Shown here piece after piece: positions 1 to 5,078 of a stretch of DNA of 6,049 bases. The notes under the pieces are model-generated. The model searched no databases, was not told the origin of the DNA, and saw only the letters and a program-made list of their open reading frames with translations. The DNA comes from Thermoplasmata archaeon (GTDB lineage Archaea > Thermoplasmatota > Thermoplasmata > Lutacidiplasmatales > UBA184), in the NCBI GenBank assembly GCA_013044425.1, contig JABEUK010000069.1, positions 1 through 6,049 of the forward strand, read 5' to 3'. A program made the position numbers and the translations under genes. The stretch's first letter is position 1. Each line of letters begins with the position of its first letter.

Positions 1-1323
1 GAGGCGAGGGGCTTGACCATGTATGGCCAGATGACGGCCGGCAGCTGGGTGTACATCGGCACGCAGGGGATCCTGCAGGGCACGTACGAGACGCTCGCAT
101 CCCTGAGCCGAGTCGAGTTCCAAGCACCAGACCTCACCGGGCACTGGATGCTGTCGAGCGGCCTCGGAGAGATGGGCGGAGCCCAACCGCTGGCCGTGAC
201 GATGCTGGGCGGTGTCGCCCTTATCGTGGACGTCGATCCCCGCGCGATCGATCGGCGGCTTCGGCTGAAGTTCCTCGATGTGCAGGCGCCCTCACTTGAC
301 GAGGCCCTGGCGCTCGTCCACGATGCGGTCGAGGGTCGTCGGCCCCTGTCCGTCGGCCTCCAAGCGAACGCGGCCGACGTGTACCCGGAGATCGTGCGGA
401 AGGGGATCGTGCCCCACGTGGTCAGCGATCAGACCGCGGCCCACGATCTGACGGTGGGCTACATCCCTCAGGGGCTGTCGGTGGAGGAGGCGGAGCGCGC
501 CCGCGTCGACGACCCCGCGGCCTATCTCGCCCGGGTCCGAGCTTCGCTCGCCACGGAGGCCCGGGCCATTCTTGCGATGCAACGGCAGGGAGCGAAGACG
601 TTCGACTACGGAAACAACTTCCGGACCCAGGCGAAGGAGTCCGGCGTCCCGGATGCGTTCGACATCCCCGGTTACGTACCGAAGTACATCCGGCCTCTGT
701 TCGCTATCGGGAGCGGCCCGTTCCGCTGGATCGCGCTCAGCGGCGAGCCCGAGGACATCCGCCGGATCGACCGGATGATCTTGGACGAGTTCCGGGAGAA
801 CGAGCCGCTCTGCCGATGGATCCGGCTTGCCGGGGAGAAGGTCCGCTTCCAGGGGCTCCCCGCACGGATCTGTTACATGGGCTACGGGGAGCGGGAGCGC
901 TTCGGGCATCTCGTCAACGCGCTCGTGCGCGACCACGACCTCGTCGCGCCGATCGCCATCGGCCGCGACCACCACGATACGGGGAGCGTCGCGAGCCCGT
1001 TCCGAGAGACCGAGGCGATGCGGGACGGTTCGGACGCGATCGCGGACTGGCCCGTCCTCAACGCCCTGTTGAACGTCGCGAGCGGGGCGAGCTGGGTCGC
1101 GGTCCATCACGGCGGAGGCGTCGGGATCGGGAACTCGATCCACGCGGGCCTCGTGATCGTGGCCGACGGAACGGCGGAGGCCGACGAGCGGATCCGCCGG
1201 ACCTTGCACAACGATCCCGGGATCGGAGTCGCGCGCCACGCAGATGCGGGATATCCGGAATCGCGCGCGCTGTTGGCGTCCGCCCGGTTCCGAGTGCCGG
1301 GGGAGCCACCGGCGCCTCCGTAG
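1..1323 (+). CDS. hutU: Urocanate hydratase (urocanase), 5'-truncated by window edge
   Basis: Urocanase converts urocanate to 4-imidazolone-5-propionate, the second step of cytosolic histidine degradation, using tightly bound NAD+. The frame is open from base 1, entering at [16 protein letters not shown], a conserved internal urocanase block, so the ATG at 19 is not the start. The family is usually about 555 residues; 440 are visible, so roughly 115-120 N-terminal residues lie upstream. Landmarks in order are the glycine-rich GLGEMGGAQ (160-186), YGNNFR (607-624), [15 protein letters not shown] (from about 660), and PARICYMG, whose Cys (codon 871-873) matches the active-site Cys known in Pseudomonas urocanase. 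[37 protein letters not shown] (1105-1125) and RHADAGY follow. No key residue is missing. The gene ends at TAG 1321-1323, 43 bases before the next start. No other hut gene is in view. Identification is essentially certain. Confidence 0.97.
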   Translation, partial: EARGLTMYGQMTAGSWVYIGTQGILQGTYETLASLSRVEFQAPDLTGHWMLSSGLGEMGGAQPLAVTMLGGVALIVDVDPRAIDRRLRLKFLDVQAPSLDEALALVHDAVEGRRPLSVGLQANAADVYPEIVRKGIVPHVVSDQTAAHDLTVGYIPQGLSVEEAERARVDDPAAYLARVRASLATEARAILAMQRQGAKTFDYGNNFRTQAKESGVPDAFDIPGYVPKYIRPLFAIGSGPFRWIALSGEPEDIRRIDRMILDEFRENEPLCRWIRLAGEKVRFQGLPARICYMGYGERERFGHLVNALVRDHDLVAPIAIGRDHHDTGSVASPFRETEAMRDGSDAIADWPVLNALLNVASGASWVAVHHGGGVGIGNSIHAGLVIVADGTAEADERIRRTLHNDPGIGVARHADAGYPESRALLASARFRVPGEPPAPP

Positions 1324-1338
1324 CGGCCCGCGCCGCGC

Positions 1339-1345
1339 TTTAGTA
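1339..1345 (+). promoter_or_regulatory. TATA-like box (TTTAGTA) for a leaderless M29-like transcript
   Basis: TTTAGTA is an AT-rich island in otherwise GC-rich sequence between two plus-strand genes. Its centre is 25 bases before the ATG at 1367, the spacing expected if an archaeal transcript starts at or next to the start codon. No SD motif precedes that ATG. This is an inference from spacing and base composition; the match to a canonical archaeal TATA box is loose. Confidence 0.45.
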
Positions 1346-1366
1346 CGCCCTCGACTTCGAACGACC

Positions 1367-2470
1367 ATGTCCCCGAATTCGACGCGGCTCGATCTGCTCG
1401 CCCGAAGAGTCCTGTCCCAGCGGATTCAACTCCGCCCGAAGGAAGCGGTCACGATCGAGGCGTGGCCCGCCGCCTTGCCCTGGGCCAATGCGTTCGTGCG
1501 GCAAGCCCGTCGGATCGGGGCGAAGCCGATCCTGCTCTACGACGATGAGGCGTCCTACTGGCAGGAGGTGCTCTCGGGCGGGGCGCCGGAGCTCGGTCGC
1601 CCCGGGGCCCACGAGTGGGCCGTACTCGAGCACTCGGACGTGTACATTTACTTCTGGGGACCGGAGGACCGAAGCCGAATGCGGGCGCTGCCGGACGCGA
1701 CCCAGGAGGCGCTGACGGCGTTCAATGCGCGCTGGTACGAGGTCGCGGCGAAGATTGGCCTGCGCGGGCTTCGCATGGAGCTCGCCCGGGCCACCGAGGC
1801 CAACGCGCGATACTATGGGGTCCATCTGGGCCGGTGGAAGCGGGAGCTCGTGGCGGCGAGTATGCGCAATCCGGCGGAGTTCGATCGGCCGAGCGCCCGG
1901 CTCCGGCGCGCCCTCGAGCGCGGAACGACCGTACGGATCCGGCACCCCAATGGGACCGACCTGACCCTCGCGCTCGCGGACCGGGAGGCGAGGAGCTTCC
2001 TAGGGCGGGTGACCCGCGAGACCATGAAACGCCGGTTCGGCATGCTCGCGAGTGTTCCGACCGCGGCGGTAGTGGTCTCGGTCGACGAATCGACGGCCGA
2101 GGGAACGTTCGCTTCGGATCGCGAGAACTACCTCCCCACGGGGCCGGTGACGCAGGGCGCTTGGAAATTCTCGGACGGACGGCTGAGGTCCGCTCGCTAC
2201 GCATCCGGAGGGGCCCGGTTCCGTGGCCCCTACGCGACGGGCGGCGATGGAAAGGATCGTCCGGCATTTCTCGAGATCGGGCTCGATCCGGCGCTCCAAA
2301 TCTCGCCGGAGCTCGAGGACAGCGAACTGGGCGCGATCACCGTCGGCATCGGCGCCAACGCGGGTTACGGAGGCAAGAGCAAGGCGAGTTTCAGCAGCTG
2401 GCTGACGGTGCGAGGCGCGGAGCTGTCGATCGACGGAACGGTCGTGGTCAAGGGTGGGCGCGTCCGCTAG
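1367..2470 (+). CDS. M29-like (thermophilic-type) aminopeptidase family protein, probably lacking the metal site
   Basis: This 367-residue protein resembles M29 aminopeptidases (AmpS/aminopeptidase T type). Seen: an N-terminal alpha/beta region (RVLSQRIQLRPKEAVTIEA, residues 15-32; KPILLYDDEASYW, 53-65), NGTDLTLAL (195-203), and a C-terminal region in the family's order: YLPTGPV (255-261), a strand-rich stretch with a SDG turn (269-271), FLEIGLDPAL (301-310), AITVGIG (323-329) and GGKSKASFSSW (335-345). Catalytic M29 members carry two Glu, two His and one Asp as metal ligands. Here the NLPxGE Glu aligns with Pro260, the GTxHIALG His with Thr325, and the final HxD with Ser343 and Trp345; only Glu303 appears kept. 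A non-peptidase role is therefore inferred. The ATG at 1367 is chosen over upstream in-frame starts because those lie inside urocanase and because a TATA-like box sits 25 bases upstream. The family call is fairly secure; the function is unknown. Confidence 0.8.
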   Translation: MSPNSTRLDLLARRVLSQRIQLRPKEAVTIEAWPAALPWANAFVRQARRIGAKPILLYDDEASYWQEVLSGGAPELGRPGAHEWAVLEHSDVYIYFWGPEDRSRMRALPDATQEALTAFNARWYEVAAKIGLRGLRMELARATEANARYYGVHLGRWKRELVAASMRNPAEFDRPSARLRRALERGTTVRIRHPNGTDLTLALADREARSFLGRVTRETMKRRFGMLASVPTAAVVVSVDESTAEGTFASDRENYLPTGPVTQGAWKFSDGRLRSARYASGGARFRGPYATGGDGKDRPAFLEIGLDPALQISPELEDSELGAITVGIGANAGYGGKSKASFSSWLTVRGAELSIDGTVVVKGGRVR

Positions 2471-2939
2471 GCCCGCTCGGGGACCGGGACGAACGCACCC
2501 GATCGCGCGCCCGGGCGACGACCGTCCGGTCGGTCTCGTAGCTCACGGTCTTCACGGCCTCCTCCGGCGCGAGCCATGCGTGTCGATCGAAGATCGGCTC
2601 GAGCCGGACCGACCGCGTGGAGGTATAGGCGAGGAAGTAGACCGCCGTCTTGAGCACGTTCGAGCCGTCGCGCTGCCGGTAGAACCGGTACGCGATCTCG
2701 CCGATCTCTTCCCGGAGGTCCACCGAGTCGATACCGGTCTCTTCGACGATCTCCCGACGAGCGGCCTGCGCTAAGGACTCTCCGGGGTCGACATGGCCTT
2801 TCGGGAGGCACCAGCGGTCCTCGTCCGCGAGGTGGATCAGCAGGAACTCACCGCTCGCCTCGTGGACCACGACCGCGCCCGCGGAAAGTTCCGGCACGAT
2901 CGGCGCGTCGGCTCGGAAGGGGAGGGGACCCGGTTTCAC
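2448..2939 (-). CDS. NUDIX hydrolase, Ap4A hydrolase/MutT type
   Basis: A 163-residue single-domain NUDIX protein, predicted cytosolic, hydrolysing a nucleoside diphosphate linked to another moiety. The Nudix box is complete at residues 48-70 (GHVDPGE, then REIVEETGI), matching G-x5-E-x7-REUxEExGU, with Glu63, Glu66 and Glu67 as the expected metal ligands. The preceding WCLPKGH (43-49) is typical of the bis(5'-nucleosyl)-tetraphosphatase and related NUDIX branch, so dinucleoside polyphosphates are plausible substrates, though specificity cannot be fixed from sequence. The last 20 or so residues are Arg/Ser/Pro-rich and probably disordered. The start is GTG (2939-2937); no upstream in-frame ATG fits, and a TATA-like island lies about 26 bases upstream on this strand. 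It diverges from the acyl-CoA synthetase gene, and its 3' end overlaps the M29-like gene by 23 bases in convergent orientation. Confidence 0.93.
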   Translation of the reverse strand: MKPGPLPFRADAPIVPELSAGAVVVHEASGEFLLIHLADEDRWCLPKGHVDPGESLAQAARREIVEETGIDSVDLREEIGEIAYRFYRQRDGSNVLKTAVYFLAYTSTRSVRLEPIFDRHAWLAPEEAVKTVSYETDRTVVARARDRVRSSRSPSGPSGRAHP

Positions 2940-2961
2940 GGGCGCCAGTAGGGACCCTCGG

Positions 2962-2968
2962 CTCTTAG
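2962..2968 (-). promoter_or_regulatory. TATA-like box (CTAAGAG) for the NUDIX gene
   Basis: On the minus strand CTAAGAG is the only AT-rich patch in the 40 bases upstream of the GTG start, centred about 26 bases before it. The spacing suits a leaderless archaeal transcript, and no SD lies upstream of the GTG. The motif is weak, so this rests mostly on position. Confidence 0.35.
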
Positions 2969-3003
2969 CCCCTCCACGGGGTGAGGAGACCTGTCGATGA
3001 ACG

Positions 3004-3009
3004 CTTATG
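3004..3009 (+). promoter_or_regulatory. TATA-like box (CTTATG) for the acyl-CoA synthetase gene
   Basis: A short AT-rich island centred about 28 bases before the ATG at 3035, with no SD ahead of that ATG. This fits leaderless initiation at 3035 and argues against the upstream in-frame GTG at 2981, because the box would then lie inside the coding sequence. Confidence 0.4.
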
Positions 3010-3034
3010 GGGCCGTACGCCTCCGCCTCGCCGG

Positions 3035-4627
3035 ATGCTCGGCCCCGAGGAGGAGTATCACGATCTCGCGACGCTCGTGGTCGCGAAGGCCGCGAAGAAC
3101 GAGGAGAAGATCGCGGTACGATTCGGCGACACGACCCTCTCCTATCGAGATCTCGATCGCGAGAGTGGGCGAGTGGCCTCCGGCCTCCAGGCCGCGGGGA
3201 TCGGGCACGGAGATCGGGTCGCCGCGTTCCTGTTCAACGGCCCCGAGTTCCTCTCGCTCTGGTTCGGGCTCTCCCGACTCGGGGCCGTCCTGGTTCCGCT
3301 GAACACGGCCCTCAAGGGAGAGATCCTCCGCTACGAGCTCGAGGACGCCGCCCCAAAGGCGATCGTCGTGGACGTTCGGCTCTGGACGACGTACGCCGCC
3401 GTCCGTGGTCCGAGCCCGATCCCGAGGGAGTGGATCCTCTCGCCGAAAACCTCGGTCGATGCGCTCCCACCGGACGTCGCGGACTTTGCATCTCTGCCGA
3501 GCGACGCACCGCTCGGTCCCGTGGACCCTCCGCAGCCGTGGGAGACCGCGGCGATCCTGTACACGAGTGGGACGACCGGGCCCCCCAAGGGGGTCATGGT
3601 GCCGCACGAGGGCTACCTCGTTACCTCGGCCGAGATTGGGCGGAGGAGCCGCCTCCACGAGGGTGCCGTGCTGTTCACCGGGCTCCCCCTGTTCCACTGC
3701 AACGCCCAGGAGATGACGACCCTCGCCGCGATGCTCAACGACCTCACCGCCGCCTTCGAGGAGCGGTTCCACGCGAGCACCTACTGGGAGACCGCCGCCG
3801 CGATGGGAGCGACCCACGTTTCGCTGTTGGTCTCGATGATCAACGTGCTGTACAAGCAGCCCGAGAAGCCGACCGATCGCCAGCACACCGTGCGCGTCGC
3901 CCTCACCGCTGGAACGACGAAGCAGATCTGGCCGGAGTTCGAGAAGCGTTTCGGCCTGACCGTGATCGAGCTCTACGGGATGACCGAGTGCGGGTGCACA
4001 ACGCTCATGAATCCGCCGAATGCGATCCGGGTCGGGTCGATTGGGACTCCCCTCGACTTCGTCGAGGCCGAAGTGGTCGACGAGCAGGATCGCCCCGTGC
4101 CCAACGGAGAGCGGGGCGAACTGGTCGTACGGCCACGGCGACCGTTCACGATGTTCCTCGGCTACCTCAACAAATCCGAGCAGACCGTCGACGCCTGGAG
4201 GAACCTGTGGTTCCACACGGGGGACTACGTGACGCGCGACGCGGACGGGTACTACTACTTCGTCGACCGCAAGAAGGATGTCATCCGCCGCCGCGGGGAG
4301 AACATCGCGCCGTACGACGTGGAGACCGCGCTCAACCACCACCCCGCGGTCTTCGAGTCGGTCGTGGTGGCCGTCGCCTCGCCGCTCGGAGAGGACGACG
4401 TGAAGGCGTTCGTGCAGCTCAAACCCGGCGCGACGGTGGATCCCCGGGCGCTCTTCGAGTTCGCGAGCGAGCACCTTCCGTTCTTCATGGTGCCGAAGTA
4501 CATCGAGTTCCTGGAGGAGATCCCCAAGACGGCCAATCAGAAGGCCCAGCGCTACCTCCTCCGGGGACGGCGCGGAGGTCAGGAGTATGACCGAGACACC
4601 CTCGGCGTCGTCCTCCGCAAGCCGTAA
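3035..4627 (+). CDS. AMP-forming acyl-CoA synthetase, CaiC-like branch
   Basis: Activates a carboxylic acid with ATP to an acyl-adenylate and then an acyl-CoA; the acid cannot be read from sequence. The 530-residue protein has every core motif of the adenylate-forming superfamily: P-loop LYTSGTTGPPKGV (175-187), LPLFHCNAQ (217-225), YGMTE (314-318), TGD (395-397), the hinge DRKKDVIRRRGENI (411-424), and C-terminal PKTANQKAQRYLLR (497-510), where Lys503 is the expected catalytic lysine. GAVLVPLNTAL and RRRGENIAPYDVE resemble proteins often labelled crotonobetaine/carnitine-CoA ligase; a true carnitine role is not implied. The usual Gly before the lysine is Gln. An in-frame GTG at 2981 would add 18 residues, but those codons are much poorer in third-position G/C than the body of the gene and contain the TATA-like box, so ATG 3035 is preferred. 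The downstream PIN gene begins inside the 3' end of this gene. Confidence 0.94.
   Translation: MLGPEEEYHDLATLVVAKAAKNEEKIAVRFGDTTLSYRDLDRESGRVASGLQAAGIGHGDRVAAFLFNGPEFLSLWFGLSRLGAVLVPLNTALKGEILRYELEDAAPKAIVVDVRLWTTYAAVRGPSPIPREWILSPKTSVDALPPDVADFASLPSDAPLGPVDPPQPWETAAILYTSGTTGPPKGVMVPHEGYLVTSAEIGRRSRLHEGAVLFTGLPLFHCNAQEMTTLAAMLNDLTAAFEERFHASTYWETAAAMGATHVSLLVSMINVLYKQPEKPTDRQHTVRVALTAGTTKQIWPEFEKRFGLTVIELYGMTECGCTTLMNPPNAIRVGSIGTPLDFVEAEVVDEQDRPVPNGERGELVVRPRRPFTMFLGYLNKSEQTVDAWRNLWFHTGDYVTRDADGYYYFVDRKKDVIRRRGENIAPYDVETALNHHPAVFESVVVAVASPLGEDDVKAFVQLKPGATVDPRALFEFASEHLPFFMVPKYIEFLEEIPKTANQKAQRYLLRGRRGGQEYDRDTLGVVLRKP
4574..4579 (+). promoter_or_regulatory. Strong Shine-Dalgarno site (GGAGGT) for the PIN gene
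   Basis: GGAGGT ends seven bases before the ATG at 4587 and lies within the last codons of the acyl-CoA synthetase gene. It fixes the PIN start despite the 41-base gene overlap and shows that internal genes of transcripts here can use SD-led initiation. Confidence 0.75.
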
Positions 4628-5030
4628 TGTCGATCGGGCCGCTCCGATCGTACTGCTGGACGCCAACGCGCTGGTGCTGTGCGCCCGGACCCTCTTCCCT
4701 CTCGACGCCGAGGTAGAGCGCCTCGTGGGACCCGCACGGATCGCGGTGCCGACCTCCGTTCTCCACGAGCTCGACGACCTGCTCCAGCGAGGGACCCCGG
4801 AGGCAGGGCTCGCTCGGGCCCTGGCCGGGCGGTTTGCCTCGATCGATTCTCCCGGAAGGGGCGACGACGCGATCTTGGAGCTCGCCGTCGAACGCCGCGC
4901 CTTCGTCGTGACCGCGGACCGAGCCCTGTCCGATCGACTCGTGAACGCGGGGCTCGACGTTCTCATGCCGAGGGACCGGGACCGGCTCGTACGCCGGGCC
5001 GGCCGAGCGCGACCCGCCGGTAACGGTTAA
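4587..5030 (+). CDS. PIN-domain protein, archaeal Fcf1/VapC9-like
   Basis: A 147-residue protein with a PIN fold, a Mg2+/Mn2+-dependent RNase domain used in toxins and in rRNA processing. After a low-complexity Ser/Ala-rich leader (about residues 1-19), the first strand carries LLDANAL, with Asp25 and Asn27 in the usual acidic-site position. VPTSVLHELDDL gives Glu61, GDDAI gives Asp93/Asp94, and VVTADRALSDRL gives Asp111 and Asp116. All expected acidic positions are therefore present and activity is plausible. The pattern and length best match archaeal stand-alone PIN proteins of the Fcf1-like group (COG1412 type). No VapB-like antitoxin gene adjoins it, since the upstream neighbour is the acyl-CoA synthetase, so a classic VapBC toxin is less likely. 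The start is set by the GGAGGT site. The last 15 or so residues are Arg/Pro-rich and basic, possibly RNA-contacting. The target is unknown. Confidence 0.85.
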   Translation: MTETPSASSSASRNVDRAAPIVLLDANALVLCARTLFPLDAEVERLVGPARIAVPTSVLHELDDLLQRGTPEAGLARALAGRFASIDSPGRGDDAILELAVERRAFVVTADRALSDRLVNAGLDVLMPRDRDRLVRRAGRARPAGNG

Positions 5031-5031
5031 G
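5025..5031 (+). promoter_or_regulatory. TATA-like box (GTTAAGA) possibly driving the hydrolase gene
   Basis: GTTAAGA overlaps the PIN stop codon and is the most AT-rich patch between the PIN and hydrolase genes. If it works as a TATA box, transcription would begin near 5053, giving a leader of about 25 bases that includes the SD at 5069-5073. Alternatively the hydrolase is read through from the PIN transcript. The evidence is motif and position only. Confidence 0.4.
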
Positions 5032-5068
5032 ACTCGTACGCCGCTCGCCGGGATGGAGCCGGCGGCCG

Positions 5069-5073
5069 GGAGG
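5069..5073 (+). promoter_or_regulatory. Shine-Dalgarno site (GGAGG) for the hydrolase gene
   Basis: GGAGG ends five bases before the ATG at 5079. Upstream in this frame there is no ATG or GTG before a TAA at 5028-5030, so this site and the frame together fix the start. Confidence 0.65.
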
Positions 5074-5078
5074 GAGCG

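Noticed and set aside
1323..1336. Hairpin GCGGC-N4-GCCGC just after urocanase, considered as a terminator
   Set aside because: The stem is only five base pairs and is followed by three T residues that are part of the TATA-like box; such dyads arise by chance in sequence this GC-rich.
292..1368. 358-codon open frame on the minus strand, antisense to urocanase
   Set aside because: Urocanase is certain on the plus strand, and the antisense product is Arg/Asp/Pro-rich with no motif.
1615..2541. 308-codon plus-strand open frame in another phase of the M29-like gene
   Set aside because: Its product is Arg/Gly-rich and low in complexity, while the overlapping frame has family motifs and runs from a well-placed start.
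3005..4966. 653-codon open frame on the minus strand, antisense to the acyl-CoA synthetase and PIN genes
   Set aside because: It lies opposite two well-supported genes, its translation is Arg/Glu/Asp/Val-rich without a recognisable domain, and long antisense open frames are expected when plus-strand codons end mostly in G or C.
4587..5030. PIN gene as the toxin of a VapBC toxin-antitoxin pair
   Set aside because: No small antitoxin gene precedes it; the upstream frame is the acyl-CoA synthetase, and the PIN motif pattern is closer to stand-alone Fcf1-like proteins.
5053..5055. ATG at 5053 as a leaderless start 25 bases after the TATA-like box at 5025-5031
   Set aside because: It is out of frame with the hydrolase and opens a short frame without recognisable content, ending at a TGA near 5170; the SD-led ATG at 5079 begins the conserved protein.
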